A DNA stretch of 64,000 bases from Endobacterium cereale (GTDB taxonomy: Bacteria > Pseudomonadota > Alphaproteobacteria > Rhizobiales > Rhizobiaceae). Location of the stretch: contig NZ_WIXI01000048.1 in assembly GCF_009617585.1 (NCBI RefSeq), forward strand, positions 286,590 through 350,589, given 5' to 3'. The translations under genes were made by a program, and so were the position numbers. Shown one piece after another: positions 1 to 11,177 of the stretch (position 1 is the first letter of the stretch; every line of letters starts with the position of its first letter). The notes beneath the pieces are model-generated. The model searched no databases. It was not told the DNA's origin and worked only from the letters and a program-made list of their open reading frames with translations.

Positions 1-963
1 GTCAAGCCCGCCGCCGCCATTCGTGCCATCAACTGGAACCGTATCGAGGACGACAAGGACCTTGAAGTCTGGAACCGGCTCACCAGCAATTTCTGGCTGC
101 CGGAAAAGGTGCCGCTGTCAAACGACATTCCCTCATGGGCGGCGCTGAAACCGAACGAGCAACAGCTCACTATCCGCGTTTTCACCGGTCTCACGCTGCT
201 CGACACCATCCAGAACGGCGTTGGCGCCGTGCGGCTCATGCAAGATGCCATCACCCCACACGAAGAAGCCGTGCTTTCCAACGTCTCCTTCATGGAAGCG
301 GTGCATGCGCGCTCCTATTCCTCCATTTTCTCCACTCTGTGCTCGACGCCAGATGTCGATGATGCCTATCGCTGGTCGGAGGAAAACGAATTCCTGCAGA
401 GGAAGTCGGCGCTGATCATGAAGCAGTATGAAAGTGGCGATCCTCTGAAGAAGAAGATCGCCTCGGTCTTCCTCGAAAGTTTCCTGTTCTATTCCGGCTT
501 CTATCTGCCGATGTACTGGTCGAGCCGCGCAAGGCTTACGAACACCGCCGACTTGATCCGCCTGATCATTCGCGACGAGGCCGTGCATGGCTATTACATC
601 GGCTACAAGTTCCAGCGCGCCGTGGAACTTCTGCCGGAGTCAAAACGTCAGGAGATCAAGGATTTTGCTTTCGACCTGCTGCTGGAGCTCTACGACAACG
701 AGGCCAGATACACCGAAGACCTCTATGACGGCGTCGGCCTGACCGAGGACGTCAAAAAGTTCCTGCATTACAACGCCAACAAGGCGCTGATGAATCTCGG
801 TTACGAAGCGCTGTTCCCGGCCGACGCCTGCAAGGTCAATCCGGCAATCCTTTCGGCGCTCTCACCCAATGCCGATGAGAACCACGACTTCTTCTCCGGC
901 TCCGGCTCTTCCTATGTCATTGGCAAGGCGGTGGCGACGGAGGACGAAGACTGGGATTTTTAA
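1..963 (+). CDS. nrdF: Class Ib ribonucleotide reductase small subunit (NrdF), 5'-truncated by the window
   Basis: The frame is open from base 1 to the TAA at 961-963, giving 320 residues. NrdF is usually about 320-325 residues, so only the first few codons are missing and the internal ATG at 109 is not the true start. NrdF carries the di-metal tyrosyl-radical cofactor that NrdE uses to make deoxyribonucleotides from ribonucleoside diphosphates. Visible ferritin-like helices carry the metal-ligand motifs EAVHARSYSS, ESFLFYSGFY and RDEAVHGYYIGYKF. The acidic, aromatic C-terminal tail (TEDEDWDF) is the segment that normally docks on NrdE. nrdH, nrdI and nrdE would be expected just upstream, outside the window. 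Confidence 0.96.
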   Translation, partial: VKPAAAIRAINWNRIEDDKDLEVWNRLTSNFWLPEKVPLSNDIPSWAALKPNEQQLTIRVFTGLTLLDTIQNGVGAVRLMQDAITPHEEAVLSNVSFMEAVHARSYSSIFSTLCSTPDVDDAYRWSEENEFLQRKSALIMKQYESGDPLKKKIASVFLESFLFYSGFYLPMYWSSRARLTNTADLIRLIIRDEAVHGYYIGYKFQRAVELLPESKRQEIKDFAFDLLLELYDNEARYTEDLYDGVGLTEDVKKFLHYNANKALMNLGYEALFPADACKVNPAILSALSPNADENHDFFSGSGSSYVIGKAVATEDEDWDF

Positions 964-984
964 CCCGGACACCGGGTGGTCGAT

Positions 985-1014
985 GCGGATACCGGTATCC
1001 TTGCCGGTATCCGC
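985..1014 (+). terminator. Inverted repeat downstream of nrdF, possible terminator
   Basis: An 11-bp perfect stem (GCGGATACCGG / CCGGTATCCGC) with an 8-base loop lies 21 bases after the nrdF stop and before the convergent LacI gene. There is no T-tract on either side, so it is a weak candidate for intrinsic termination and may only protect mRNA ends. Confidence 0.5.
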
Positions 1015-1079
1015 GCACCATCAGGCATCCAATGATATCGTAAACAGAGGACGAGACCGGAGGAATGGCCTCGTCTGCT

Positions 1080-2096
1080 TCATCCGCCCCTCACGGAACC
1101 GCGCCAGATCAGTTCAGCAGTGAGCTTGCACGAATGATCATCGGTCAGGCTTGGCTGGGCCAGCCATGAAACAGCCTTTTGGGCAATTTTCTCGACCGGC
1201 TGTGCGAATGTGGTGAGGTGATAGGACGACCAGGAGGATTGCTCGATATCATCGAATCCGAGCACACAAAGATCGTCCGGTACCGAAAGCTTGAACTGAT
1301 GACGCGCGGTATCCATCACCCCGCAGGCCAACAGATCATTGGCGCAGAATATCGCATCCGGGCGTTTTTCTCGGGTGAGCAGCCGTTGAGCCAATGTGAC
1401 CCCACTTTGATACCGCGTTGGCCCGAAGCGTTCTATCACGACCTCGACCCCATGCTCGCGGGCGGCCTCGCAAAATCCCTGCTCACGCGCCACAAGGCTC
1501 GGTGTCCCTGCATCGGAATTCGCAAAGGCCATGCTGCGGCAGCCGGCACGAAGAAATGCGATGAATGCCCTGCGCGCCGCATCACGATCATTCAGGTTGA
1601 TCATCAAAGCGCCTTCGCGCTGTTCGTCGCGATTGATCAGAACGAGACGCTGACCGCTCTTGACGCAAAGATCGGTAATGGATTTGTCCGGCATGCCCGA
1701 CAGGACGATTGAGGCATCGGCACGATAGCTGATGGCCAATCTCAAGGCATCATCGACATTTTTATCGGCGCGATCCGTATTGATCAGCATGGCGATCTTC
1801 GAAACGTTCTGAAGCTGTCGTGAGAGCTCGCGGATAAGATTGGCGCGATAGGGGGTATCGATTTCGGAAACGATCAGGCAGACCAACCCGCTTTCGTTGC
1901 GCATCAGTCCACGTGCAAGATGGTTGACATGATAGCCGAGCGCTTCCGCGGCCTCTACGACGCGCTTGCGCGTTTCGTCAGCGACGCTAGCCCCCGGCGT
2001 GAATGTGCGTGACACTGCGGAGCGCGACACACCCGCTCGTTCGGCAACATCCTTCGCGCTGACGAAAACTTTCCGACTCACGTCCTGCCACTCCAC
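1080..2096 (-). CDS. LacI/GalR-family transcriptional regulator
   Basis: A 338-residue protein of normal length for LacI/GalR repressors. The N-terminal helix-turn-helix (about residues 12-35, VSAKDVAERAGVSRSAVSRT) is followed by the hinge (EALGYHVNHLARGL) and a periplasmic-binding-protein-like sensor domain (about 65-335) with DAIFCANDLLACGVM and LCVLGFDDIEQSSWSSYHLTT, typical of ligand-binding LacI cores. It would bind an operator as a dimer and respond to a sugar or similar small molecule. No transporter or catabolic operon lies directly beside it (nrdF is convergent, a cell-wall hydrolase lies upstream), so the ligand cannot be inferred. A near-palindrome at 2116-2129 just upstream suggests autoregulation. 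Confidence 0.93.
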   Translation of the reverse strand: MEWQDVSRKVFVSAKDVAERAGVSRSAVSRTFTPGASVADETRKRVVEAAEALGYHVNHLARGLMRNESGLVCLIVSEIDTPYRANLIRELSRQLQNVSKIAMLINTDRADKNVDDALRLAISYRADASIVLSGMPDKSITDLCVKSGQRLVLINRDEQREGALMINLNDRDAARRAFIAFLRAGCRSMAFANSDAGTPSLVAREQGFCEAAREHGVEVVIERFGPTRYQSGVTLAQRLLTREKRPDAIFCANDLLACGVMDTARHQFKLSVPDDLCVLGFDDIEQSSWSSYHLTTFAQPVEKIAQKAVSWLAQPSLTDDHSCKLTAELIWRGSVRGG

Positions 2097-2115
2097 ATCT
2101 CTCTAATCGTTTTTA

Positions 2116-2129
2116 TGCAAGCGTGTGCA
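2116..2129. promoter_or_regulatory. Candidate LacI-type operator
   Basis: The imperfect palindrome TGCAAGCGTGTGCA has TGCA ends and a central CG, the usual architecture of LacI-family sites. It lies 20 bases upstream of the LacI-family start codon. Assignment rests only on symmetry and position. Confidence 0.35.
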
Positions 2130-2327
2130 ACAAACGTATGACATGGATAAGGTGACAGCCGCGAGCGGATCCGTATACCCGGACGGAAAACCTGACTGAA
2201 TGCCCCGACGGATCCTGACCTGACGGCACGCGATCATGTCGGTAAAACTCAGACGAATGGACAGACAAGTCGTTCTACGACAGGCCGCAGAACGCGATCC
2301 ATGCTATCGGCGTCGAGATTGACCGGA

Positions 2328-3206
2328 TCAGCGATATATCATCATCCGTTGCGCCAATGCCGCTTGCTGGCTGTCGGCAAGCGGCTTGGGCGCCGGCACG
2401 GGAATGATCATCGGAAGCGGTTCGGATGTCGCCATGGCTGGTCGTGGAACAGGCACGGCATCTTGCGCCACCGGCGAGGCGGAAACATCGCCCTGAAGTG
2501 CGGCAGCCTGCGGTACGGCAATTTCGTTCGGTGCCGCCTCAACAGAGGTTTGAACCGGCGCCTTCTGCATCACCGGAGCATTTGCAAGCTCGGTCAATGC
2601 CATTTGAGGAGCGGCCAGGCTCTGGCCAGCCATCGCCAGCATGTAGCTCCCGGTTGGCAAAGGTTCGGGTGTTTGCAATTCACCGTCACGGCCGCGCTTC
2701 TCATAAAAGGCATTGCCACCGGCAACCGTGACATAGCTCATATTTTTGTAAGGGAACTTGAGACCGTTGGTGTGGAAGAACATCGCATCCTTCACGTCCG
2801 GGTGGCGTTCGCCGGCCAGAATGGCCTCGCTGGCGCCTTCCAGATCCGGTGCGGTCGCTTCGTCCATGGTCCGCGTCATCACGCCCGGTGCGAACTGATT
2901 TCTCTGGGCAACCACGCCACAAATCGTATCGGGATAAGCTCCAGAGGTCATGCGGTTCATGACGACCGTGCCGACAGCCATGAAACCCTTGCGGCTGGTG
3001 CGTTTCGATTCGAAATACATAGCGCGCTTGAGGCATTCGCGGTCTTTTGAGGTGTAGTGATAGACCTGCTTTGCCGGGGTCGGCGCGGCTTTTTTGGTCT
3101 CCACAGCAGGGGCTTCGACCTTGGTCGTGTTACAACCTGACAGACATGCTGCAGACAGGATCAACGCCGGCGCCCAATAAGAACCGCGGAAATTTATCAT
3201 AGGCAT
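2328..3206 (-). CDS. Lipoprotein cell-wall hydrolase, SleB/CwlJ (Hydrolase_2) family
   Basis: A 292-residue protein with an N-terminal export signal ending in a lipobox (AACLSGC, Cys about residue 25), so probably a lipoprotein. Residues about 50-175 form the Hydrolase_2 (SleB/CwlJ) domain: RECLKRAMYFESKRTSRKG contains the conserved glutamate, followed by AVGTVVMNRM, TICGVVAQRNQF and AMFFHTN. In spore formers this fold is a lytic transglycosylase. Rhizobia do not sporulate, so a role in peptidoglycan remodelling is inferred. The C-terminal 110 residues are low-complexity, rich in Ala, Pro and Gln, and look like a disordered tail. Two in-frame ATGs (3206, 3200) lie close together and neither has a clear ribosome-binding site. 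Confidence 0.88.
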   Translation of the reverse strand: MPMINFRGSYWAPALILSAACLSGCNTTKVEAPAVETKKAAPTPAKQVYHYTSKDRECLKRAMYFESKRTSRKGFMAVGTVVMNRMTSGAYPDTICGVVAQRNQFAPGVMTRTMDEATAPDLEGASEAILAGERHPDVKDAMFFHTNGLKFPYKNMSYVTVAGGNAFYEKRGRDGELQTPEPLPTGSYMLAMAGQSLAAPQMALTELANAPVMQKAPVQTSVEAAPNEIAVPQAAALQGDVSASPVAQDAVPVPRPAMATSEPLPMIIPVPAPKPLADSQQAALAQRMMIYR

Positions 3207-3452
3207 GCCATCATCAAAAATTTCAGAAAAACGATTTGCGTGAAAACGGATACCTGCAATTTTAATTTACCTCAAGCGATTTGATGATTTTTTGTCACGC
3301 TTGAGAATTTTATGCCTATTTCGCAGTAAACGGCGCCAATTAAAAACCTCTTCAATAGCCACACAAAAAGGCGTTTGCGCGGGCCAGATGTGACAAAAAA
3401 ACGGCGGCACGATTTTTCGCGCCGCCGTCATTTGAGAAGTTCAGGAACCGCG

Positions 3453-4421
3453 TTATCGCAAGCCGCCTTCCAGCCCTGTCGCAACGACCGACACACGGAA
3501 ACGGCCATCGAGATTGCGATCGAATATCGCGCCAACGACGATATCGGCTTCGGCCTGCACTTCGTCGCGGATGCGGCTTGCCGCCTCGTCGACTTCGAAC
3601 AGCGTCATGTCGGAGCCGCCGGAAATCGAAATCAGAACGCCGCGTGCACCCTTCATGGAAATATCGTCGAGCAGCGGGTTGGCGATCGCAGCTTCCGCGG
3701 CAGCCAGCGCACGGCCTTCGCCAGATGCCTCGCCAGTGCCCATCATGGCGCGGCCCATGCCCTTCATTACCGATTTCACATCGGCAAAATCGAGGTTGAT
3801 CAGGCCTTCCTTGACGATCAGGTCGGTGATGCAGCCGACACCGGAGAAAAGAACGCGGTCGGCGGTCATGAAGGCATCGGCAAAGCTGGTATTGGCATTG
3901 GCGATGCGGAACAGGTTCTGGTTCGGAATCACGATGACCGTATCGGCGGCCTGACGCAGCGCCTCGATACCAGCATCGGCCGTCTTCATGCGACGGTTAC
4001 CTTCGAAGGTGAACGGCTTGGTGACAACGCCGACGGTCAGAATGCCGGCGGAGCGCGCCGCATGGGCGATCACCGGAGCCGCGCCCGTGCCGGTGCCGCC
4101 GCCCATGCCGGCGGTGACGAAGCACATATGCGAGCCTGCCAGATGATCCATGATCTCATCGATCGATTCTTCCGCTGCAGCACGACCGACATCCGGCAGC
4201 GAGCCTGCACCGAGACCTTCGGTAATCTGGGCACCGAGCTGGATGCGGCGCGATGCCTTTGAGGTTGCCAGAACCTGAGCGTCGGTATTGGCGGCGATGA
4301 ACTCGACGCCGCTGAGGTTTTCCGAAATCATGTTGTTGATGGCATTGCCGCCGCCGCCGCCGACGCCGACGACCGAGATATGCGGCCGCAGGCCCGTAAT
4401 GCCGCTCTTTGCGTCCGTCAT
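3453..4421 (-). CDS. ftsZ: Short FtsZ paralogue (GTPase core only)
   Basis: A 322-residue tubulin-like GTPase. Visible motifs are the N-terminal GGGGGNAINNMI, NTDAQVL, the tubulin signature GGGTGTGAAPVIA, and a T7 catalytic loop (NLDFADVKSVM). The frame extends upstream to 4481, but the ATG at 4421 is preceded by AAGGAG and begins MTDAKSG. The protein ends right after the GTPase and activation domains (ATGLEGGLR). The main rhizobial FtsZ has a long linker and a C-terminal peptide that binds FtsA and other partners, and both are absent here. Short secondary FtsZ proteins are known in Sinorhizobium and Agrobacterium. It stands alone, not in a dcw cluster. Confidence 0.93.
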   Translation of the reverse strand: MTDAKSGITGLRPHISVVGVGGGGGNAINNMISENLSGVEFIAANTDAQVLATSKASRRIQLGAQITEGLGAGSLPDVGRAAAEESIDEIMDHLAGSHMCFVTAGMGGGTGTGAAPVIAHAARSAGILTVGVVTKPFTFEGNRRMKTADAGIEALRQAADTVIVIPNQNLFRIANANTSFADAFMTADRVLFSGVGCITDLIVKEGLINLDFADVKSVMKGMGRAMMGTGEASGEGRALAAAEAAIANPLLDDISMKGARGVLISISGGSDMTLFEVDEAASRIRDEVQAEADIVVGAIFDRNLDGRFRVSVVATGLEGGLR

Positions 4422-4593
4422 CGTATTCTCCTTCGGCGCGCTTGGTTGTGCCGCCTTCTCTGGCAGCGAATCGGAGCGCAAATTAGACGCCCCGAATAGC
4501 TTAAGCCAGATAAAAGCGGAGAGCGCCGAATATCACCGGAACCGGAGGCGTTTTGCGCCGTTAAGGCGCACCCTCGCCACCGGATTTCTCGGC

Positions 4594-5850
4594 ATGACCA
4601 CCACCACCGCCAACCTTGGCAGCCGCTCCATCATCGCCCTCGCTTTCCTAAACTTCTTTCTCGCCGATGCCCGTGACGGACTGGGTCCGTTTCTGGACGG
4701 CTTTCTCGCCACACGTGGCTGGTCGCCGATGACACTCGGCATGGTCGCCACGCTCGGCGGCGTGCTGGGCATGATCGCCACGCCGCTGTTCGGCGCCTGG
4801 GTGGACAGTTCACGCCACAAACGGATGCTGATCTGCATTCCGGTCGTGCTGGTCACGGCCGCAGCGCTTTGGACCCTGATGGCACCCGGCAATTTCTCCG
4901 TCTTCGGCGGACAATCGGCCACCGCCATTGTCGGCGCCATCATAGGCCCTGCCCTGATGGGGCTGACGCTCGGGCTCGTGGGCGAAAAACGGTTTACACG
5001 GCAGGTATCCGCCAACGAGTTCTGGAACCATGCGGGCAATGTCGCCTCGCTGGCGGCCATCTATGCCGCAACCGTGCTGTTCGGCATGGCCGGCAGTATT
5101 GGCCTGATGATCATCACCGCAGTAGCGACACTGATCGCCGTGTTCATGATCGATCCCGGTGCGATTGATCACAAGGCGGCGCGCGGGCTTGAGCAGGACG
5201 ATGGCGCGCCCGGGCCTTCCGGTTTTTCGGTCGTCTTCGCCAGTCGCGGATTGATCATGCTCGCCATCACCCTGATGATCTTTCATTTCGGCAATGCGCC
5301 GATCAGCCGTCTGATCGCTCAGGATTTTTCCGTGCAGCTCGGTACGCCTTTCCGCACCACGGCCATCACCACCGGCGTGGCGCAGGTGTCGATGATCGCC
5401 GTGGCGCTGGCCACTCCCTTTCTCATCCGCCGGTTCGGCCTATCCTTTGTGTTTATCGTCGCCTTGACCGCATTGCCGATACGGGGTGCGATTGCGGGAA
5501 CATTCACCAGCTTTGACTGGATCTTTCCGGTTCAGATTCTCGATGGCGTGGGTGCCGGCCTGATCGGCATTGCCACGCCGCTCGCGGTCGAACGGATCAT
5601 GGCAGGCACCGGCCGTTTCAATGTCGGGCTGGCTTCGGTGATGACCATTCAGGGGATCGGCGCATCAACCAGCAATATCGCCGCAGGTTGGCTGACGGAT
5701 CTTGGCGGCTACAGCCTTGCCTATTGGGTGCATGGTAGCGTCGCGGCCCTGGCGATTGCCACCTTCATGCTCGGCCGCAAGGCAATCGTGCCGCCGGATC
5801 ACCGCGCTGACAGGGACGGTGCCATCACATCTGAACACCTGACGGCTTGA
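4594..5850 (+). CDS. Major facilitator superfamily transporter
   Basis: A 418-residue membrane protein with about 12 hydrophobic segments. The frame is open from 4288, but the part before 4594 overlaps the divergent ftsZ on the opposite strand, and the MFS-like sequence begins at MTTTTANLGSRS, so 4594 is chosen. The loop GAWVDSSRHKRML between helices 2 and 3 is the MFS signature region. A second charged loop (DHKAARGLEQDDG) separates the two six-helix halves. The opening FLADARDGLGPFLDGFL resembles MFS permeases of unknown substrate. No catabolic neighbour identifies the cargo. Confidence 0.88.
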   Translation: MTTTTANLGSRSIIALAFLNFFLADARDGLGPFLDGFLATRGWSPMTLGMVATLGGVLGMIATPLFGAWVDSSRHKRMLICIPVVLVTAAALWTLMAPGNFSVFGGQSATAIVGAIIGPALMGLTLGLVGEKRFTRQVSANEFWNHAGNVASLAAIYAATVLFGMAGSIGLMIITAVATLIAVFMIDPGAIDHKAARGLEQDDGAPGPSGFSVVFASRGLIMLAITLMIFHFGNAPISRLIAQDFSVQLGTPFRTTAITTGVAQVSMIAVALATPFLIRRFGLSFVFIVALTALPIRGAIAGTFTSFDWIFPVQILDGVGAGLIGIATPLAVERIMAGTGRFNVGLASVMTIQGIGASTSNIAAGWLTDLGGYSLAYWVHGSVAALAIATFMLGRKAIVPPDHRADRDGAITSEHLTA

Positions 5851-5931
5851 GCGGCGTACCGTTGATGGCAAAGCAAGGCTTTACCTTGGCGGCAGGCTCC
5901 GCAATCATGGCGCCGCTATGGGAGTGCTTTG

Positions 5932-6693
5932 ATGACGAATGAACAGCTGACCGATGCGGACGCCGATAGCGTGATCCGCGAACTGGAACGACTGCGGAAA
6001 AGCGGTGAACGAGTTGCCACAAGCAGCTTTGCTCGTTTCCCCGTTATGGCGCAGATGATGGACCTGCAGGAACGGGTGTCCCTGGACGGCAACAAGCAAA
6101 ATGCCTGGAAGGTGGCGCGTTCACCCGACGGCGTTCCGGTCGTGGCCCGCCTGCATCCGCTGATCGAACAAAGCGCCGGTGCGGCCCTGTCGTGGCGCAA
6201 GGACATGCTGCTCGAAATCGAGATCGCGGTCAGGCTCGGCAAGGAACTGCCGGTCAAAGCTACACCCTACCAGCGAAGCGACATCCTCGACGCGATCGCC
6301 ACCGTTCATCTCGGCGCGGAAATGGTCTGGACCGTTCTGCTCGAGGCCGGAAAAGTGTCATTTCCGCTTTATATGGTCGATCGCCTGGGCAATGACGGTT
6401 ATGTGCTCGGGCCGGACCTCGGCCGTGAATTTCTCGAACCTTCCAGCACGCCAGCGCTTTCGATCCGCTCGGGTTCGGACAGTATCTTTGATGCCCCGGC
6501 AAAACATGCGACCGGCGATGTGCTGACCTGGCTGCTGGATTACGCCAATCTGACTGAGCGGCCGGCTGACCTGCTCAAGGCAGGCACGTTGGTCACCACC
6601 GGCACGCTGTGCGGCGCGATCCCGCTCAAGCAAGGTGGCCAGTTCGATATCGACATGGCGGGCGCGCCTGCCTTCAATTTCTCGCTGACCTGA
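5932..6693 (+). CDS. Fumarylacetoacetase/2-keto-4-pentenoate hydratase-like protein
   Basis: A 253-residue protein. The ATG at 5932 follows GGGAG by 7 bases; a TTG immediately before it is less likely. The sequence resembles the hydratase branch of the FAH superfamily: PLIEQSAGAALSW near the middle, LLEIEIAVRLGKELP matching the acidic metal-binding strand, and the C-terminal LKAGTLVTTGTLCGAIPLKQG, typical of the closing strand. Such enzymes hydrate or hydrolyse 2-keto acids from aromatic or sugar-acid breakdown. The substrate is not evident, and the two genes around it (MFS permease, methylmalonyl-CoA mutase on the other strand) do not define a pathway. Confidence 0.7.
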   Translation: MTNEQLTDADADSVIRELERLRKSGERVATSSFARFPVMAQMMDLQERVSLDGNKQNAWKVARSPDGVPVVARLHPLIEQSAGAALSWRKDMLLEIEIAVRLGKELPVKATPYQRSDILDAIATVHLGAEMVWTVLLEAGKVSFPLYMVDRLGNDGYVLGPDLGREFLEPSSTPALSIRSGSDSIFDAPAKHATGDVLTWLLDYANLTERPADLLKAGTLVTTGTLCGAIPLKQGGQFDIDMAGAPAFNFSLT

Positions 6694-6701
6694 CGGGAAT
6701 G

Positions 6702-6734
6702 TTGGCCGGGCGGCGGTAGCGCCTGCCCGGCCAA
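6702..6734. terminator. Bidirectional hairpin terminator
   Basis: A ten-base stem (TTGGCCGGGC / GCCCGGCCAA) with an inner GGCG/CGCC helix sits between the convergent hydratase-like gene and methylmalonyl-CoA mutase. The flanks are only weakly T-rich. Confidence 0.65.
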
Positions 6735-6750
6735 AACTCACTGCCAAAAG

Positions 6751-8925
<2,175 letters not shown>

Positions 8926-9592
8926 CGATGTCCTCCTGTCTGGGTCATTATCGCGGCACCTGTTCCGGTGCCATTCTATAGCTAGTGCGCAACCGGGCCG
9001 AAAGAAGCCGTGGCAGCCGTGAATTCTGGGCAGACGAAGCACGATGACGTGTGTTCAAGGTCCGGGCGCGAGCACGCGAAAAGTCTTGCTAAAGCGCAAA
9101 ACAGGCTTCACGCGCGAATGTCTTTCCCAACAACAGTTTTGGCATTCATCAAATATAGAATCAAGATTTACATCAATATAACTGCGACAATTTCACCGTC
9201 ATACTCATTTCGAGATGATATCACGCATGATCATCACAACATCTGCACCATACCGATCACAATCATCATCATGATTTTTATGGATGGTGCCATCATACAA
9301 CGAAAAATGGCGGAAATATTTTCCAATATTAGCCAGTCCCGATGCGACGTCTTGTACATTGACGATAAAAAACCGCAGTCCTAGCCATGTGAACGTCGAA
9401 CGAGGAGCGACGCCCACATGAATTTTTCCATCAAAATCGATGTCGTCACCCCGGCGCGGACCGGTGCTCTTTCGATCGGCCGGCGCTGACTGGCGCGTCG
9501 CGCGCCTTCACATGGGGAGACTGTAATCCGGCAATCGGGAAGGCCGGTCAGAAGATTTCAAGTCGCACTTAAATCGTACTGGAGGAAATACA
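8926..9592. other. 667-bp intergenic region with an AT-rich core
   Basis: This stretch separates methylmalonyl-CoA mutase (leftward) from the TRAP operon (rightward). Bases about 9120-9390 are clearly more AT-rich than the surroundings and full of ATCAT/ATGAT repeats. A rightward frame across 9010-9384 overlaps the mutase leader and has implausible composition (runs of Ile, His and Thr), so it is not called. The last bases before 9593 carry a good ribosome-binding site (TGGAGGAAATACA). Promoters for both flanking genes are expected here, but none is convincing by eye. Confidence 0.5.
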
Positions 9593-10579
9593 ATGAAAGT
9601 AAATTTGAAGACCATTCGCTCGCTGTTTCTCGCGGCCGGTGCCGCCGGCATTCTGATGAGCTCGACGGCCATGGCGCGCGATTTCCGCTCCGCTGACATT
9701 CACCCGAACGACTATCCGACCGTGCAAGGCGCCATGTACATGGGCAAGCTGCTGTCGGAGCGCACCGGCGGCAAGATGGGCGTGAAAGTGTTCCCGAACG
9801 GCGCGCTGGGTGACGAACGCGGCACGATCGAACAGCTGCGCATCGGCGGCCTCGACATGCTGCGCATCAGCGCCGCCGTGGTCAACAACATGGTGCCGGA
9901 AACCATCGTCATCTCGCTGCCGTTCATCTTCCGCTCCACCGAGCATGAACGCAAGGTTCTCGATGGTCCGATCGGCGAGGAAGTGCTGAAGGCCCTGGAA
10001 AAACAGGGCATGGTCGGCCTTGCCTTCTACGACAGCGGCTCGCGCTCGATGTACACCAAGAAGCCGATCAGGACGCTGGCCGACCTCAAGAACATGAAGA
10101 TCCGCGTACAGCAGTCGGACATGTTCGTCGCCATGGTGCAGGCACTGGATGCCAACGCCACGCCGATGCCAATGGGCGAAGTTTATACGGGCCTGAAAAC
10201 CGGCATCATCGATGCGGCGGAAAACAACTATCCCTCCTACGAATCCTCGCACCATTTCGAGGCGGCCAAATATTTCACTCGCACCGAACATGCCATGGTG
10301 CCAGAACTGCTGCTGTTCTCCAAACCGATCTGGGACACGCTGAAACCGGAAGATCAGGCGATCATCCGCAAGGCCGCCAAGGATTCGGTCATCGAGCAAC
10401 GCCGTCTGTGGGATGAACGCGAAACCAAGTCGAGAGAAGTCGTCGAAAAGGCCGGCGCCATCATCGAGGACGTTGCCGACAAGCAGGAATTCATCGACGC
10501 GATGAAGCCCGTCTACGACCAGTTCGCCAAGACGCCCGAGCTGCAGGATCTCGTCAAGCGGATCCAGGCAACGAAATAG
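9593..10579 (+). CDS. dctP: TRAP transporter substrate-binding protein (DctP family)
   Basis: A 328-residue periplasmic protein with a Sec signal peptide cut near ATAMA-RDF. The mature part is a DctP-type TRAP solute receptor: FPNGALGDERGTIEQLRIGGLDML, LPFIFRS, FYDSGSRSMYTKK and the ligand-carboxylate segment LKNMKIRVQQSDMFV, where the Arg after KI usually salt-bridges the substrate carboxylate. This predicts an organic acid ligand. A hairpin follows and then dctQ and dctM, so the three form one TRAP system driven by an ion gradient. No regulator adjoins. Confidence 0.94.
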   Translation: MKVNLKTIRSLFLAAGAAGILMSSTAMARDFRSADIHPNDYPTVQGAMYMGKLLSERTGGKMGVKVFPNGALGDERGTIEQLRIGGLDMLRISAAVVNNMVPETIVISLPFIFRSTEHERKVLDGPIGEEVLKALEKQGMVGLAFYDSGSRSMYTKKPIRTLADLKNMKIRVQQSDMFVAMVQALDANATPMPMGEVYTGLKTGIIDAAENNYPSYESSHHFEAAKYFTRTEHAMVPELLLFSKPIWDTLKPEDQAIIRKAAKDSVIEQRRLWDERETKSREVVEKAGAIIEDVADKQEFIDAMKPVYDQFAKTPELQDLVKRIQATK

Positions 10580-10587
10580 CTCCTACC

Positions 10588-10621
10588 GGAAGCAGCCCCG
10601 CCAAAGCCGGGCGCTGCTTCC
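10588..10621 (+). other. Intercistronic hairpin between dctP and dctQ
   Basis: The stem GGAAGCAGC / GCTGCTTCC with a GC-rich 16-base loop region sits between the binding-protein gene and the membrane genes. No T-run follows. Such hairpins often stabilise the upstream message so the binding protein is made in excess; that role is inferred. Confidence 0.6.
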
Positions 10622-10637
10622 CCTTCCGAGGAATGTC

Positions 10638-11177
10638 ATGAACGCTCAAATCGAACCGGGCGCGGTGCATCTGCCGCCCATGACCGGATGGCTGACGCGT
10701 GTTAACGCGCCGCTTGCCAAGGCCGGCATGATACTGGCCATTTCAGGCCTTCTGGCCCTTGTGGCCATCGTTTTCTACCAGGTGTTCGGCCGTTATGTGC
10801 TGAACGACAGTCCCAGCTGGACGGAGAATATGGCCATCGTGCTGATTCTCTACGTCACAATGATCGGCGCGGCCGTCGGCGTGCGCGACGCCGGGCATAT
10901 CGCCCTCGATTCCCTGACGGTCCTGCTGCCCTATCGCTGGCAGCGCGTCATGGAACTTATCATCTATTGCACCATCTGCGTGTTCGGCGCCGCCATGGCC
11001 TATAACGGCTGGCGGCTGGGCTGGTCGGTGGCGCCCTACCTGATGCCCAATCTGCATGTCACCGAAGCGGTGCGTTACATCCCGCTCTCAGCTGCCGGCG
11101 TGCTGATCGTGATGTTTTCCATCGAACATATTTTTGCAATTTTCCGTGGCGCGGAGGTCGTACCGTCATGGCACTAA
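10638..11177 (+). CDS. dctQ: TRAP transporter small permease (DctQ family)
   Basis: A 179-residue membrane protein with four predicted helices. The DctQ region contains VFYQVFGRYVLNDSPSWTENMA (helix 1-2 boundary), GVRDAGHIALDSL and RYIPLSAAGVLIVMFSIEHI. It is the small subunit that partners DctM. A ribosome-binding site (GAGGAATGTC) lies just before the ATG. The last 10 bases overlap dctM, indicating translational coupling. Confidence 0.93.
   Translation: MNAQIEPGAVHLPPMTGWLTRVNAPLAKAGMILAISGLLALVAIVFYQVFGRYVLNDSPSWTENMAIVLILYVTMIGAAVGVRDAGHIALDSLTVLLPYRWQRVMELIIYCTICVFGAAMAYNGWRLGWSVAPYLMPNLHVTEAVRYIPLSAAGVLIVMFSIEHIFAIFRGAEVVPSWH

Noticed and set aside
3453..4421. The main cell-division ftsZ
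   Set aside because: It lacks the linker and C-terminal peptide and is not beside ftsA or other dcw genes.
9010..9384. A 124-codon gene upstream of the TRAP operon
   Set aside because: It overlaps the methylmalonyl-CoA mutase leader, has an AT-driven amino-acid composition and no similarity that I recognise.
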